Source: Streptohalobacillus salinus
GTDB taxonomy: Bacteria; Bacillota; Bacilli; Bacillales; Amphibacillaceae
Assembly: GCF_003201605.1 (NCBI RefSeq)
Contig: NZ_QJJR01000002.1
Span: forward strand, 31,804-95,803
Direction: 5' to 3'
DNA: 64,000 bases
The notes beneath the pieces are model-generated. The model made no database searches. It saw nothing but the letters and a program-made list of their open reading frames with translations, and was not told where the DNA came from. This document shows positions 7,891 through 20,300 of the stretch, piece by piece (position 1 is the first letter of the stretch; each line of letters starts with the position of its first letter). Position numbers and translations under genes: made by a program.

Positions 7891-9828
7891 CTACATAACC
7901 CGTTTAAACATTTTTTCTAACTCATACGACGAAAAGTGAATAATAATTGGTCGACCGTGCGGGCAAGTAAATGGATCACTCGATTTGCGTAAGTCTTCTA
8001 ATAAACGAAACATATCATCGTATGTTAAATGATGATTAGCTTTAATTGATTTTTTACAAGACATGAGAATAGCTGCTTCTTCACGCAGCTTCTTTAAATC
8101 AATTTTTTCATCTTCCATAATTTGCGCAATAATATCACGAATTACTTCTTCTTCAAAGCCATTCGGAAACCAATTCGGATAAGAGCGGACCATATATGTC
8201 GATTGTCCAAACGGTTCAAAAAACAAACCGATGCTTGTCAATTCATCATGGTGTTGTTCCACCAGTAAGGCTTCTTGCTTTGAAAAATCAAACGTTAACG
8301 GCATCAGTAATTCTTGCAGTTCTCGCTCTGTTTCAACAATCTTATCCCGGTAGTATTCATATTTAATTCGCTCCTGAGCTGCATGTTGATCGACGAGATA
8401 CAACCCCGTTTCATTTTCAGCTACGATATAGGTACCGTGATGCTGACCAACTGGATAGAGTACTGGCACCCGCTCGCTTTCTGATTGATCAGTTGCCTTT
8501 ACAGACGCGCCAGCCTCATTGCTACCCACATGAGGATGTTGCGTCTGTCCACTTGGTACAACATCCTCCCGTTGACCTTCAGTTACTTTCTTTTCTTGCA
8601 CGACAGAATGCGGATCAAGCTGTTCTCGCTCATGAATAATGCTCTCGTGATTCTCAAGCGGGTTAATATTTTCTGGATGCTGATAAAGTTGGCGGGCACG
8701 TGCTAATTCTTCATCGGTTGGTTTATCTGGACGGTAACCTGTGGTTCCTTTTTTCTTTGTTTGACTTGATGTCTCATCAAAAGAAAAAGCGTGCTGAACT
8801 GATGACGTTTTTTTCGGTTTCTGCAACGGTGACTCCGGAATCAGACGCTCTTTTTTAAACGTTTGCTTCACGGCCGTTTCAATGGCTGTAAATAATTCTT
8901 TTTCCTTACTAAACCGCACTTCTAATTTAGTGGGGTGTACGTTAACATCGACAAGGATAGGATCCATTTTGATATCGAGCGCAACAATTGGATAACGACC
9001 GATTGGGAGCAAGGTGTGATAGCCACTTAATATTGCTTTATTTATCGGTACACTACGCACGAAACGCCCATTAACTAAGATTGACATGTAATGACGCTGA
9101 GCTCTTGTGACTTCTGGTCGGCAAACATACCCACTAATTTCATAATCCAATGTTTTATATTCAACTTTCACCATCTTTTTCGCAACAGAGACCCCATAAA
9201 TTTGGGCAATAATTTGCAAGAGATCGCCCCGACCATTTGATTGAAACAGCAACTTTTCGTTGTGTGTTAGTTCAAAGCGAATATCGGGATGACTTAATGC
9301 CAGCCGATTAATCACATCAGAAATATGGCCCAGTTCGGTATGAATTGTTTTCATATATTTCAAGCGCGCTGGCGTATTAAAGAATAATTGATCAACGGTT
9401 ATCTCAGTTCCTTTACGGGCATCCGCTTTGTCTTCTTCAATCACCTTACCGCCTTCCATGTATAACTGTGTACCTGCCGCATTCCCTTGGGAGGTTTTCA
9501 AGGTCAATTTACTTACTGCGGCAATCGATGCTAAGGCTTCACCTCTAAAGCCCAGCGTACGCACGTGGAAGAGATCTTGTTCACTAATGATCTTGCTTGT
9601 CGCATGCCTTAGAAACGCACGTTTTGCGTCAGCCTCATCCATACCATCGCCATCATCGGTTATTTTTATACGGGTAAGCCCTGCTTCTGTCACATCAATC
9701 TTTATTAAAGCGCTATTGGCATCTATACTATTTTCAACAAGCTCTTTTACAACCGAGGCAGGTCTTTCGACTACTTCACCGGCTGCAATTTTGTTGCTTA
9801 GTTCATCAGACATTAACTGGATAGGCAC
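7891..9828 (-). CDS. mutL: DNA mismatch repair protein MutL
   Basis: This 645-aa protein has an N-terminal GHKL ATPase ([26 protein letters not shown], then DDGDGM, GFRGEAL) and a C-terminal dimerisation/endonuclease domain carrying [12 protein letters not shown] and CPHGRP. These mark the latent nicking endonuclease of MutL in bacteria without methyl-directed repair. A variable, charged linker separates the domains. It starts at GTG (9828) with AGGAGTG upstream, four bases after the mutS stop. MutS and MutL act together on replication errors. Confidence 0.97.
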   Translation of the reverse strand: MPIQLMSDELSNKIAAGEVVERPASVVKELVENSIDANSALIKIDVTEAGLTRIKITDDGDGMDEADAKRAFLRHATSKIISEQDLFHVRTLGFRGEALASIAAVSKLTLKTSQGNAAGTQLYMEGGKVIEEDKADARKGTEITVDQLFFNTPARLKYMKTIHTELGHISDVINRLALSHPDIRFELTHNEKLLFQSNGRGDLLQIIAQIYGVSVAKKMVKVEYKTLDYEISGYVCRPEVTRAQRHYMSILVNGRFVRSVPINKAILSGYHTLLPIGRYPIVALDIKMDPILVDVNVHPTKLEVRFSKEKELFTAIETAVKQTFKKERLIPESPLQKPKKTSSVQHAFSFDETSSQTKKKGTTGYRPDKPTDEELARARQLYQHPENINPLENHESIIHEREQLDPHSVVQEKKVTEGQREDVVPSGQTQHPHVGSNEAGASVKATDQSESERVPVLYPVGQHHGTYIVAENETGLYLVDQHAAQERIKYEYYRDKIVETERELQELLMPLTFDFSKQEALLVEQHHDELTSIGLFFEPFGQSTYMVRSYPNWFPNGFEEEVIRDIIAQIMEDEKIDLKKLREEAAILMSCKKSIKANHHLTYDDMFRLLEDLRKSSDPFTCPHGRPIIIHFSSYELEKMFKRVM

Positions 9829-9832
9829 ATGA

Positions 9833-12433
9833 TCACTCCTCTTGTGCTTGTTTCTTGAGCTGATACAACATATTCATTGCATCGATCGGTGTCATTTCTA
9901 ATATATCAAGCGCTTCTATCGTCGCAATAATTTCTGACGTGTGCTGAGTTGATTTGCTGCTTTTTGTTTTTGGCTTGACGGGCTGATCGACCGCAAAAAA
10001 GCTTAGTTGGTCTGCTTCAACCGCTGGTGTTTTTTGGTTCGGTGATGGCGTTGGTCCATCATCTTTTTCTAATGCCGTTAAAATAACATTGGCCCGGTCA
10101 ATCAGTGTTTCCGGTAACCCGGCAAGTTTAGCCACATGAATCCCGTAGCTTTCATCTGCAGGTCCATCTTCAATTTGATGAAGAAAAACAACACGCCCTT
10201 GATACTCTTCGGCGCGTACATGAACATTCTTTAAATGTGCTAAGCTTTGTTCAAGTGTTGTTAATTCATGATAATGTGTTGAAAAGAGTGTTTTTGCGCC
10301 GATATGATCATGCACGTATTCGATAATTGCTTGTGCTAATGCCATCCCGTCATACGTGCTCGTCCCTCTCCCAATCTCATCTAAAAGGATCAAACTACGA
10401 TCTGTTGCATGCTTTAGCGCATGATTCGATTCTAACATCTCAACCATAAATGTACTTTGTCCTGCCACCAAATCATCGGCGGCTCCAATCCGGGTAAAGA
10501 TTTGATCAAAGACTGGCAAAATTGCCGATTCTGCTGGAACAAAACAGCCAATTTGTGCCATGATGACCGTTAAGGCGACTTGACGCATATAAGTACTTTT
10601 ACCAGACATATTAGGTCCTGTTATGAGTAACATCCCATATTTATCATTTAAGGCAACGTCATTCGGTACATACATCTCATCTTTCATTACTTTTTCAACA
10701 ACAGGGTGGCGTCCTTTACTAATCGATAAGGTGTTGTCATTCGTAAGAACCGGCTTCACATAGCCTTGTTTCTCACTCACCGTCGCAAAACTTTGTAACA
10801 CATCAATTTCACTCAGTTTATCTGCAAGTACTTGTAATGCTGGAATAAACGCTTTTACGTCATCACGTAAGGCAATAAATAGATCATACTCTAAATCAAT
10901 GCTTTTTTCTTCGGCTTCTAAAATGAGCTTCTCTTTTTCTTTTAAGTCTGGGGTAATATAACGTTCGGCATTCGTCAATGTTTGTTTTCGTTCATATTTC
11001 CCTTCAGGTAACAAGTGCAGATTCGCTTTTGTCACTTCGATATAATAGCCAAACACGCGATTATAGCCAACTTTTAATGATTTGATTTTTGTTGCTTCTC
11101 GTTCTTGACGTTCAAGTTCCGCAATCCACGTTTTACCGTTTCTTGAAGCATCTCGGTATTGGTCGAGTGCCTCGTGATAACCATCTTTAATCAAGCCCCC
11201 CTCTTTAATTGTCATCGGGGGATCCAGAAGTAAGCTTTCATCAAGCAACTGATACAACTCAGGTAAGGCGTCTAAGTGCTCAGCTTTTCCGTTTAAAACA
11301 CGCGATTCAAAGGCGTGTAAGGTTTCTTTTAGTGCCGGTATTTTTTCAAGTGAAAATTTCAATTGAATCAGATCACGTCCATTAACATTCCCGAAAGCAA
11401 CACGACCAGCAAGTCGCTCAATATCATAGACGGCTTTTAGTTCTTTACGCAATTGATCCCGGTTGATAAAGTCATCAATAAACCCTTCAACGCATGCATA
11501 ACGGCGTTCAAGCGTTTGTACGTCGAGCAGTGGTCGCTCCAAATACTTCTTTAACTGACGCGCACCCATCGCCGTTACCGTTTCATCTAGTACCCATAGT
11601 AAACTACCTGCTTTTCCTTTTTTCATAATCGTTTCGGTTAATTCTAAATTACGCTTCGAATACATATCCAAACCTAAGAAACGATTCAATTCGATCCTTT
11701 GTACCGGTTTTAAGTGATCGACTTGCCGGCGCTGTGTCATGTTAATGTATGTAATTAATCGTGTCACGCCATTTTTAAGATCCTCATCAGTAAGCGGTTC
11801 AAGCAAATGGGTGAAGCCATCAGCCAGCTGTTCGTTTTGTTGTTCTGAAATAGTCAACTCGATTCGTGATGTTAGTTGTTCGATCAACTCTTCATCAAAA
11901 TCAGGTGCAACAATTACTTCCTTAATCGGGCGATTAAACAATTCACTAACGACGCGGTCAAATCCGTCTTCGACTGACATCACCGATAATTCACCCGTTG
12001 ACAAATCGCATAATGAAAGAACAAAATTCTGTTTAACTTGATCGAGTGCTGCCAAGTAATTGTTGTCTTTTTCCGACAACATCTTGCCCTCCATAACTGT
12101 GCCTGGTGTTATCATCTGAACGACTTCACGTCTCACGACACCTTTAGATGCTTTGGGATCTTCAACTTGCTCACAGATCGCTACTTTAAAGCCACGATCC
12201 ACTAACACTTTAATATAATTACTAGCAGCATGATAAGGAATGCCACACATTGGGATCCGTTCTTCACCACCACCGTCACGACTAGTTAAAGTAATTTCTA
12301 ATTCTTTTGCGGCTTTTAGGGCGTCTTCAAAAAACATTTCATAAAAGTCACCTAAACGAAAGAATAAAAAACTATCCTTGTGCTGGGCTTTAATTTTTAA
12401 ATATTGTTGAATCATTGGTGTATATGTACTCAT
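9833..12433 (-). CDS. mutS: DNA mismatch repair protein MutS
   Basis: At 866 aa this is a full-length MutS. The mismatch-reading motif ([15 protein letters not shown]: the Phe-X-Glu equivalent near residues 30-35) is at the N-terminus, and the ABC ATPase near the C-terminus has Walker [14 protein letters not shown], Walker [17 protein letters not shown] and the H-loop FSTHYHEL. Near the end, QLSFFAVD resembles a beta-clamp binding peptide. It begins the mutS-mutL-miaA run. In B. subtilis cotE lies directly upstream; here there is only a short spacer with a terminator. Confidence 0.98.
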   Translation of the reverse strand: MSTYTPMIQQYLKIKAQHKDSFLFFRLGDFYEMFFEDALKAAKELEITLTSRDGGGEERIPMCGIPYHAASNYIKVLVDRGFKVAICEQVEDPKASKGVVRREVVQMITPGTVMEGKMLSEKDNNYLAALDQVKQNFVLSLCDLSTGELSVMSVEDGFDRVVSELFNRPIKEVIVAPDFDEELIEQLTSRIELTISEQQNEQLADGFTHLLEPLTDEDLKNGVTRLITYINMTQRRQVDHLKPVQRIELNRFLGLDMYSKRNLELTETIMKKGKAGSLLWVLDETVTAMGARQLKKYLERPLLDVQTLERRYACVEGFIDDFINRDQLRKELKAVYDIERLAGRVAFGNVNGRDLIQLKFSLEKIPALKETLHAFESRVLNGKAEHLDALPELYQLLDESLLLDPPMTIKEGGLIKDGYHEALDQYRDASRNGKTWIAELERQEREATKIKSLKVGYNRVFGYYIEVTKANLHLLPEGKYERKQTLTNAERYITPDLKEKEKLILEAEEKSIDLEYDLFIALRDDVKAFIPALQVLADKLSEIDVLQSFATVSEKQGYVKPVLTNDNTLSISKGRHPVVEKVMKDEMYVPNDVALNDKYGMLLITGPNMSGKSTYMRQVALTVIMAQIGCFVPAESAILPVFDQIFTRIGAADDLVAGQSTFMVEMLESNHALKHATDRSLILLDEIGRGTSTYDGMALAQAIIEYVHDHIGAKTLFSTHYHELTTLEQSLAHLKNVHVRAEEYQGRVVFLHQIEDGPADESYGIHVAKLAGLPETLIDRANVILTALEKDDGPTPSPNQKTPAVEADQLSFFAVDQPVKPKTKSSKSTQHTSEIIATIEALDILEMTPIDAMNMLYQLKKQAQEE

Positions 12434-12546
12434 TATCGGGTCTCCTCACAAAAAAACATTCACTCAATTATAACATAGATGGACACTAAACTTTAACCTT
12501 CTCAAACAACAAAATCAATCCCTTATTCAGAATGCATATAAATAAT

Positions 12547-12580
12547 AAAAACTCTTTCTCGGTTAGAAGAAAGAGTTTTT
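12547..12580 (-). terminator. Terminator after ricA
   Basis: AAAAACTCTTTCT (12547-12559) pairs with AGAAAGAGTTTTT (12568-12580), giving a 13-bp stem with flanking T/A tracts. It ends the miaB-ricA unit. The remaining spacer to mutS (12434-12546) has no gene. Confidence 0.85.
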
Positions 12581-12585
12581 ACAGA

Positions 12586-12939
12586 CTATTCAGGTACGCG
12601 ATTGACTTGATGATCAATCGATGCAATCATCTGTTTTAAAATATCATTGACCACCACTTGGTTTGATTTGAATTCCTCAACAATCGGTAACTGATCAATC
12701 TCAGCTTGAATTTGGTCAATCTCAACATCAAGCGCTTTAACGGCATTGGTCTTTCCGTAAGCTTGTAAATTCACTGCTTGTTTTTGCAACTGCTTAATGG
12801 CACTTATTTTATCTTTAACTTTTTGATTTTGATCCAAACGTGCTTTAAGTGCTTTAAAGGTCTGGACTTCCTCCAGCTCTTCAAGTGATTTCGCTACTTC
12901 AGTTGCTTTATTTAAGACATCTTCATTTGAATATGCCAC
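12586..12939 (-). CDS. ricA: RicA (YmcA), YlbF/YmcA family protein
   Basis: This 117-aa helical protein carries the family pattern (SLEELEEVQTFKALKARLDQNQKVKDKI ending in KQLQKQAVNLQAYGK, then VEIDQIQAEIDQLP). In B. subtilis RicA forms a complex with RicF and RicT that works with RNase Y in mRNA maturation and affects biofilm, competence and sporulation. The gene is just downstream of miaB, as in B. subtilis. It is about 26 residues shorter than the B. subtilis protein at the C-terminus and contains no cysteine, so it lacks the cysteine-bearing tail linked to iron-sulfur binding in the complex. Confidence 0.92.
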   Translation of the reverse strand: MAYSNEDVLNKATEVAKSLEELEEVQTFKALKARLDQNQKVKDKISAIKQLQKQAVNLQAYGKTNAVKALDVEIDQIQAEIDQLPIVEEFKSNQVVVNDILKQMIASIDHQVNRVPE

Positions 12940-12956
12940 ACTTTCACCTCTTATGC

Positions 12957-14489
12957 TTATATTTCTTCACCGAGCAAAGACCATGTCTTTGCTTCTGTAA
13001 TTTTAACAGGAACCATCTGGCCAATCAAGGTTTTCGATCCTTTAAAGTTTACCAGTTTGTTACGCTCTGTGTAACCTGATAATACTTCAGCATCTTTACG
13101 GCTTTCTCCCTCAACTAATACGGTCACAACCTCACCAACGTATTGTTCCATCGCTGCGCGTGATTGCTTATTGACTAAAGCATTCAGTCGATTTAACCGT
13201 TCTTTTTTCACCTGCATGGGGACGTCATCTTGCCATTTCGCTGCTGGTGTACCCTCACGTGGTGAATAGATGAACGTAAAGGCATGTTCAAAACCAACCA
13301 TCTCAACTAACTGCAGTGTCTCTTCAAATTGTGCTTCGGTCTCATTGGGAAAACCAACGATGATATCCGTCGTCAACGTCGCCTCAGGCATACGTTCTCG
13401 AATCTTTTTCACCAGAGCCAAGTAATCTTCACGGGTATGCCGCCGTGCCATGATCCGAAGAATTTCATTACTTCCCGACTGAACGGGTAAATGGATATGA
13501 TCGAGTAAGTTTCTACCGCGCGCAAGTACATCAATCAAGTGATCATCAAAATCACGTGGGTGTGAGGTGGTAAAGCGAATTCTCGGAATGTCAATCTCGG
13601 TTAACGCTTCCATGAGTTGGCCTAATCCATAAGTGAAAGGCAGATCTTTACCGTAGGCATTAACGTTTTGTCCTAACAGCGTGACCTCTTTATACCCTTG
13701 TTGTGCTAATTCTTTTACTTCTGCGATCACATCATCCGGCAAACGACTCCGTTCTTTCCCTCTAGTATAAGGAACAATGCAATACGTACAAAACTTATCA
13801 CAACCATACATAATATTTACCCAAGCTTTTAATTTACCTTGTCGTTTTTTTGGTAAGTTTTCTATAATGTCTCCCTCTTTGGACCACACTTCCACAACCA
13901 TCGCTTTAGAAAACATTGCTTCTTTTATAAGTTCAGGCAGTCGATGAATGTTATGGGTACCAAAGATCAAATCGACGAAAGGATGCTTTTGTAAAAGACG
14001 ATTTACAACTGACTCTTCTTGTGACATACATCCACATATAGCAACAATTAGATCTGGATTTTCTTTCTTTAACGGTTTGATATGTCCGAGCTCACCAAAC
14101 ACTTTATTTTCTGCATTCTCACGAATAGCGCAGGTGTTTAATAAAATGACATCTGCTTGTTTCATCTGATCCGTCGCTTGATAACCCATCGCCGTCATCA
14201 AACCAGCCATAACTTCTGTGTCATGTTCATTCATCTGGCAACCATAGGTTCGAATATAGAACGTTTTATCTTTTCCAATTGACTGCATATCACTAGGAAT
14301 TTCATAATCATAGTGTACGTTTACGTCTTGCTTTAATCGTTTCCGCGCTTTTTTTAAATTAGGGGGTTGATAAGTCGTTTGAAAATATTTGTTAACTAAT
14401 TCATCTGACTCCAATTTTTTCAGTCGAGATAAATTATCTGGTTGTTCGTGATGTTTTTCAATAGGCTGCGCTTGCTTTTCTTCTTTCAT
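12957..14489 (-). CDS. miaB: tRNA-2-methylthio-N6-dimethylallyladenosine synthase
   Basis: This 510-aa radical-SAM enzyme adds the 2-methylthio group to i6A37 in tRNA. It has the N-terminal UPF0004 domain with cysteines in [19 protein letters not shown] and AICGCMSQ, the radical SAM motif [17 protein letters not shown] that binds the catalytic cluster, and a C-terminal TRAM domain ([23 protein letters not shown]). It uses the product of MiaA. It precedes ricA by 17 bases. In B. subtilis spoVS, tdh and kbl lie between ymdB and miaB; here the gap to ymdB is only 96 bases. Confidence 0.98.
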   Translation of the reverse strand: MKEEKQAQPIEKHHEQPDNLSRLKKLESDELVNKYFQTTYQPPNLKKARKRLKQDVNVHYDYEIPSDMQSIGKDKTFYIRTYGCQMNEHDTEVMAGLMTAMGYQATDQMKQADVILLNTCAIRENAENKVFGELGHIKPLKKENPDLIVAICGCMSQEESVVNRLLQKHPFVDLIFGTHNIHRLPELIKEAMFSKAMVVEVWSKEGDIIENLPKKRQGKLKAWVNIMYGCDKFCTYCIVPYTRGKERSRLPDDVIAEVKELAQQGYKEVTLLGQNVNAYGKDLPFTYGLGQLMEALTEIDIPRIRFTTSHPRDFDDHLIDVLARGRNLLDHIHLPVQSGSNEILRIMARRHTREDYLALVKKIRERMPEATLTTDIIVGFPNETEAQFEETLQLVEMVGFEHAFTFIYSPREGTPAAKWQDDVPMQVKKERLNRLNALVNKQSRAAMEQYVGEVVTVLVEGESRKDAEVLSGYTERNKLVNFKGSKTLIGQMVPVKITEAKTWSLLGEEI

Positions 14490-14551
14490 CGATTGGCACG
14501 CTCCTTAACAAAAATAGTCATTCGTTTAAAATAAAAAGTCTATGGCGTAAA

Positions 14552-14575
14552 GAAGTGGAAGAAATTAACCACTCC
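14552..14575 (-). terminator. Possible weak terminator after ymdB
   Basis: GGAGTGG (14569-14575) can pair with CCACTTC (14552-14558) using one G-T pair, followed by TTTAC on the minus strand. The stem is short and the U-tract poor, so this is only a candidate. Confidence 0.35.
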
Positions 14576-14585
14576 GACTCAATTG

Positions 14586-15383
14586 TTAAGCGAAAAATGG
14601 ATGGTCATCATTAAATAATAACCGGTCAATTTTTTTTGCTCTTCCTGTTTTCTCATCAATATCAATGACAACGCCACTGATTTGTGCTTTACCTTCTTTA
14701 GTTGCTTCAAAACGAACGGGCAGTTGGGTTAAAAACCGTTTCATGACTGCTTCACGATCTGTTCCAATAATCCCGTCATAAGGACCCGTCATTCCAACGT
14801 CAGTAATATAAGCGGTGCCCTCCTGAAGTAAACGATTATCTGCGGTTTGTACATGAGTATGCGTACCAACAACAGCACTAGCCCGACCATCTACGTACCA
14901 AGCAAATGCGAGTTTTTCACTAGTCGCTTCTGCATGAAAGTCAATAAAGATCACAGGCGTTCTTTGTTGAGCTTCTTCAATTAAATCATCAATCATCCGA
15001 AACGGATCTTCAAGTGGGGGTAAAAAGGTTCGCCCTTGCATATTTATAATGGCAACTTCTGTTCCATTCACATTCACATAACCAATACCTTTCCCAGGAG
15101 TACCTTCCGGAAAATTAGCTGGGCGTATCATTTTCTTCGCATCATCAATAAAATCAAAAATTTCTTTTTTGTCAAAGGTGTGATTACCCATTGTGACAAA
15201 ATCTGCGCCCCATTCAAGAAATTGTTTATAAATTTTTTCGTTTATCCCTTTGCCGCCAGCAGCGTTCTCACCATTCACAATCGTCAATTGCGGTTGATAT
15301 TTTTGTTTGAATTTCGGTAAATGCGCTTGCAGTTGGTCACGCCCCATTGAACCAACGATGTCACCAATAAATAAAATTCTCAT
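14586..15383 (-). CDS. ymdB: YmdB metallophosphoesterase (2',3'-cyclic nucleotide phosphodiesterase type)
   Basis: I place the start at the ATG at 15383 (265 aa), after an AGAGG ribosome site; the frame is open to 15419 without one. Metal-binding segments of the family are all present: GDIVGSMGR at the N-terminus, NGENAAGGKGI, GNHTFDKKE, DFHAEATSEK and GTHTHVQTAD. In B. subtilis YmdB hydrolyses cyclic nucleotides and influences the choice between biofilm and motility. It lies downstream of rny across a terminator, the conserved order, so it may be partly co-transcribed with rny. Confidence 0.95.
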   Translation of the reverse strand: MRILFIGDIVGSMGRDQLQAHLPKFKQKYQPQLTIVNGENAAGGKGINEKIYKQFLEWGADFVTMGNHTFDKKEIFDFIDDAKKMIRPANFPEGTPGKGIGYVNVNGTEVAIINMQGRTFLPPLEDPFRMIDDLIEEAQQRTPVIFIDFHAEATSEKLAFAWYVDGRASAVVGTHTHVQTADNRLLQEGTAYITDVGMTGPYDGIIGTDREAVMKRFLTQLPVRFEATKEGKAQISGVVIDIDEKTGRAKKIDRLLFNDDHPFFA

Positions 15384-15455
15384 TAGATTACCTCTTTCTG
15401 ATTTAAAATAACTATTCATAGTTTACCATAGTTGCCACACGATCCACATATAAAG

Positions 15456-15490
15456 AAAAAGAAACGGCCCACTGGCAACCGTTTCTTTTT
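15456..15490 (-). terminator. rny terminator
   Basis: AAAAAGAAACGG (15456-15467) pairs with CCGTTTCTTTTT (15479-15490), a 12-bp stem ending in a T tract on the minus strand, just beyond the rny stop. Confidence 0.85.
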
Positions 15491-15497
15491 GATTTCT

Positions 15498-17069
15498 TTA
15501 CTTAGCGTATTCAACAGCACGTGTTTCACGAATAACTGTCACTTTAATATGTCCTGGGAAGGTTAATTCCTCTTCAATACGTTTTCTAATGTCCCGTGCA
15601 ATGCGCACAGATTCTAGATCATCAATTTCCTCAGGTTTAACCATTATACGGACTTCGCGTCCTGCTTGAATGGCAAATGATTTTTCAACGCCTTCGTAAG
15701 ACTCAGCAATTTCTTCAAGTTTTTCTAAACGTTTAATGTAGTTCTCTAACGTTTCACTTCTTGCCCCTGGTCGAGCTGCGGATAAAGCGTCAGCTGCTGC
15801 AACAAGTACAGCGATAATTGATGTTGCTTCTTCATCACCGTGGTGGGAAGCAATTGAATTGATGACAACATCTTTTTCTTTATACTTCATTGCAAGTTCT
15901 TTACCAATTTCCACGTGACTACCTTCAACTTCATGGTCAATTGCTTTACCAATGTCATGAAGAAGTCCCGCACGTTTCGCTAAGGTCACATCTTGTCCCA
16001 ATTCAGCTGCGAGTAGTCCAGATAAATGCGCTACTTCAACAGAGTGCTTCAAGACATTTTGTCCATAACTTGTACGGTATTTCAATCGGCCTAAGATTTT
16101 AATCAAGTCTGGATGCAAGCCATGTACACCAACTTCAAAGGTGGTCTCTTCCCCAACTTCACGGATGTATTCATCCACTTCACGACGAGATTTATCAACC
16201 ATCTCTTCTATACGTGCTGGGTGAATGCGACCGTCTTGGACAAGTTTTTCTAATGCAATACGCGCTGTTTCACGACGTATTGGATCAAAACCTGATAAAA
16301 TAACTGCTTCCGGTGTATCATCAATAATAAGGTCAATACCCGTGAGTGTTTCTAACGTCCGAATATTTCGTCCTTCACGACCAATGATACGTCCTTTCAT
16401 TTCATCATTCGGTAAATTCACGACAGAAACAGTTGTTTCTGCAACATGATCCGATGCACAACGTTGCATTGCTAATGATAAAATTTCTTTCGCTTTTTTA
16501 TCCGATTCCTCTTTGGTGCGGTTTTCAGCCTCTTTAATAATAAGTGCGGATTCATGACTTACTTCTTTTTCAACTCGTTCTAAAATCACTTGTTTCGCTT
16601 GATCCGATGTTAAACCAGAAATGCGCTCCAGTTCAGCTTGCTGATCTTTCAACATAGCTGCTACTCTGCCTTCCATTTCTTCAATTTGTTGTTGTTTGTC
16701 TGCTATAGTGTTTTCTTTCTTCTCTTGCAAACGCTCACGTTTATCTAACGTTTCGTCTTTACGATCAAGATTTTCTTCTTTCTGCATGAGACGATTTTCT
16801 TGTTTTTGAAGTTCCACTCGACGCTCGCGAAGTTCTTGCTCTAGCTGTTGACGAACTTTATGATTTTCATCTTTCGCTTCAACTAATGCTTCTTTTTTCG
16901 CAACCTCTGCGTTTCTGTGTCCTTCTTGAACGATCTGTTTCGCTAGCTCCTCTGCGCTCGAAATCTTTTTCTCTGCAATCGATTTGCGAATCCAATAGCC
17001 AACAACAATACCGACGATTAGGATAGCCACACTGGAGATGACGAGAACCAAAATGTCTGTTAAGTTCAT
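15498..17069 (-). CDS. rny: Ribonuclease Y
   Basis: RNase Y (523 aa here, close to the 520 of B. subtilis) is the membrane-anchored endonuclease that starts decay of many mRNAs. It has one N-terminal membrane helix ([20 protein letters not shown]), a long charged coiled coil (about residues 30-190), a KH domain ([15 protein letters not shown]) and an HD domain with [12 protein letters not shown] and ASHHGDEE metal ligands. It follows recA directly; the pbpX gene found between recA and rny in B. subtilis is absent. It has its own promoter (17165-17193). Confidence 0.98.
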   Translation of the reverse strand: MNLTDILVLVISSVAILIVGIVVGYWIRKSIAEKKISSAEELAKQIVQEGHRNAEVAKKEALVEAKDENHKVRQQLEQELRERRVELQKQENRLMQKEENLDRKDETLDKRERLQEKKENTIADKQQQIEEMEGRVAAMLKDQQAELERISGLTSDQAKQVILERVEKEVSHESALIIKEAENRTKEESDKKAKEILSLAMQRCASDHVAETTVSVVNLPNDEMKGRIIGREGRNIRTLETLTGIDLIIDDTPEAVILSGFDPIRRETARIALEKLVQDGRIHPARIEEMVDKSRREVDEYIREVGEETTFEVGVHGLHPDLIKILGRLKYRTSYGQNVLKHSVEVAHLSGLLAAELGQDVTLAKRAGLLHDIGKAIDHEVEGSHVEIGKELAMKYKEKDVVINSIASHHGDEEATSIIAVLVAAADALSAARPGARSETLENYIKRLEKLEEIAESYEGVEKSFAIQAGREVRIMVKPEEIDDLESVRIARDIRKRIEEELTFPGHIKVTVIRETRAVEYAK

Positions 17070-17164
17070 GATTTCACCTCCCCTTGCTATTCATTTTGTC
17101 AAACTTTTTTAAGTCGGCATGTACTTTTCATACGTTTAAAATGCGTCATTAAGTGTTGTGTATA

Positions 17165-17193
17165 AATATATAAAAAGATTTATACAAGTTCAA
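17165..17193 (-). promoter_or_regulatory. rny promoter
   Basis: On the minus strand TTGAAC (17188-17193) and TATATT (17165-17170) are separated by 17 bases, about 100 bases upstream of the rny start. It lies downstream of the recA terminator, so rny is transcribed separately. A SigA-type match without an obvious operator. Confidence 0.6.
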
Positions 17194-17271
17194 TTTTAAT
17201 GGTGCAGATTCACAATGTCAAGAAAACCTCGCTGACTAATTCAGAAAAGTTGAAAATTTCACCTAAAAAAG

Positions 17272-17306
17272 AAAAAACTACAATAGAGTACAAGCCTCTA
17301 TTGTAG
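17272..17306 (-). terminator. recA terminator
   Basis: CTACAATAGAG (17296-17306 in minus-strand reading) pairs with CTCTATTGTAG (17278-17288) across a 7-base loop and is followed by TTTTTTC. It lies seven bases beyond the recA stop. Confidence 0.95.
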
Positions 17307-17313
17307 CTGCTAT

Positions 17314-20300
17314 TTATTCTTTGTCTTCGATCAATTCATCTTTTGCCGACTCTTCTTTCGGTGCTTCCACTTTTAATTCACCATCTAAATTGTGATGGAG
17401 ACGAACAGCTTTATTAATTTCTTCAGCCATTTCTGGATGCTCTTTCAAGAATTGTTTCGAGTTTTCTCGACCTTGGCCAAGACGTTCTTCATTATAACTA
17501 TACCACGCACCGCTTTTTTGTACGATATCAAGATCAGCTGCAATGTCTAACAATTCACCTTCTCTTGAAATCCCTTCACCATACATGATGTCAACTTCCG
17601 CTTGTTTAAACGGTGGTGCTACTTTATTTTTCACTACTTTAATACGTGTCCGATTACCAACCATGTCTGTTCCTTGTTTGATTGTTTCGGCACGACGAAC
17701 TTCTAAACGTACTGATGAGTAGTAGGATAGGGAGCTGTTGCCTTACTGAGTCACCTCAGCAGGTTCACTTCACCCCTCCTCCGAACCAAACGTACACCTT
17801 TCAATGTATTTGGCTCTCCAATTGTACAACCGAGTCCTTACTGTTTACCGTTGTGTAGATTCAAGTGGCAGTCTGTCGAATCCTACCTACTAGACATCCT
17901 TATGGTGTCTGCTAATCATACAAGCCTTGTAAGATTCTCACTGTTTTTGAGACAGGTCACTAGATAATGTGACGGGCTTAGAATGACCACTTTTAATCGC
18001 TTGCTTTTCGCAACGGTTATAGATTTAATCTGTCTGCTCGCGATAATTTATCCGAAATGGGTAAGCTGATTTAAAACCAAGTAATCAATGAGGAAACCCA
18101 ATTTATAGATGCTTAACAACTTGGATTTCACTCTGTTCCAGTAACGGAAGAAAACTTGCTTCACCTTGTTTGTTTTGATACATTATTCCCCATTTTCCAT
18201 GCTGATAAAATTTCTTGTGTTTTTCCCCGTTAATTTCGGTTTCCATGTATCTTAACTTAGACACCTTCGTTTTATACTTTGCAGCGAGTGTTTTTGTTAC
18301 ACTTTTTTGGAATAACCAATGAATACTGATTAGTTTTTCCCTGACGTTGTATGCTAATTTGTAATAGTGATAAAAGTCTCTAAATTCCGCATTAGATTTT
18401 CTGATAATTTCTAACGGTTCATGATTCACTAATTTAGATCTATGGATTTCCTTCCACGTTCCATCATTCTGAATATTCACGTAACCGTTATTTACCATAA
18501 AAGCTTTTAAATGTTGATACGGAATTGATAACTTTATTTCTCCAGAATGCCTACGCGCATTCGTTGGTTCACTTGTTTCCGTATGATCAATTTTTGAGAT
18601 CGACTCATTCGACGGGCTAACAATAATGTCATAATCGAGAAAAGTGATTGGCTTTTTGTGATGGGCAACAATTGGTCCTGCCTCATCTAACCCTAAGTTA
18701 AGTTGATCGCTTAGGAACGTAAGCAATGATCGTTTGATCCGAACAGCATCTTCTTTCGAACCAATCACACCAATCAAAAATCTTTCTTTGTACCTTACAT
18801 AATTTACTCGCTTGTATCCGGGGTCCAACCTATCCCATGCAACTAATCGTTCTTTCTGAGTCATTAACACATTCGATTCAGTATTTAGCAACTGCCGCTC
18901 TTTTTTAGAAAGCGATTGATGCACACCTTTCTTTTGATCAAAGTCATCTGTTCGTCGGCCATTATCATTCGGTCCGCTTCCTTTTGACATCGACGCATGA
19001 AATGCAGTGACTGTTTGCTTCATGAAACAATCACATTCATTTAAATAAACATTCGCTAAGATATGTCCTAAGGTCTGTTCTTGTGACTGTTTAGGATGAG
19101 TTTTACTAAGCGCATCATCAGACAGATAACCCGCTTTTAAAAACTTCCAAATAAGCCTCAAAAACTTTTCGTCTCTGATTCGTTGTTTTAAAATTCCTAC
19201 TAGAATTTGGCGGTTGATGTTTTCGTTAAAAATCTCGATATCACCTTTAATCCACCACGTCACGCCTAGGGAATTTTTTTTAACATCTAATAACGCTGTG
19301 TGATAACTTCGATCAGTCCGATAACCATGAGAATGATCAGAAAAGTTAGGCTCATAGAGTGTGCCTAAAATACTTACTAAAATCGTTTGTACTAACTGAT
19401 CTCCAGTAACAGCCGCTTCTAGCTGTTGCACCTTAGATGTTTTCACCGCTTGTCTATGGACAGGCATTGGTTGATACGACTCATTCTTCATTGCTTTGAT
19501 TAGTTTTTGGATATCATCAGGATTAAAATCATTAATCGTCTGGCCATCCGTCTCCGCCTTTATCTGTTTTGTCTTTCTAGATAGTTTAGCGTGGGCTTTT
19601 TTGTAGAATTCAATGTTATAAAAATTTCTGTACAGACGGTCAAACAGATACGTTGCATCGCTTGCTTTGGACTCAATTATTCCTAATACTGTAGCGGGAT
19701 TTTGCATGGTCTTACACCATATCCTTTCTGATTTAGGAATGTGACAATCTGCTCTCCTTTGCCATGTAATGGGCTTTCCCCTTAGAGTCATTACACTCCG
19801 TTCAAGTTAAGCTTGTTACCGCTCACTTTACATCTCGGACTACTACGAGAGCTCCGTTACCTTATCTAATATTCAGCTTCTCATAAGCATAACTAGGACG
19901 TGTTATCAAAGTCTAGCTAACCACCGTTTTCAGTGAAACTTTTTCAAGTCTCGTGGTCTCATAAACAATTCTAGCACGCTTTAGTATTTAGACTTAGGTA
20001 ATCCCTGCTTAGTTTATCATGGACACGTTACATTTTACTTAGGTTCCCGTTCGACCGTATCACTCCAATAGGAGTTGAGAGAGAGCCAATAGCCATCAGC
20101 ATCATGCTAAATTTTAAAACAGATGCGTACTCTCTTCATACCAATAATAGCATCAGCGTAAGGTATGAGTCGCCTTTCTAACCACTGGTCTGGGTTTAAA
20201 GCAGTATAGCTTTGACCATATAAAATGATTTCTGAACTCGACATTCAGTTGCGGTGGTGATGCTCCGCTCGACTTATGCCTTTCCGAGCATGCTACACTC

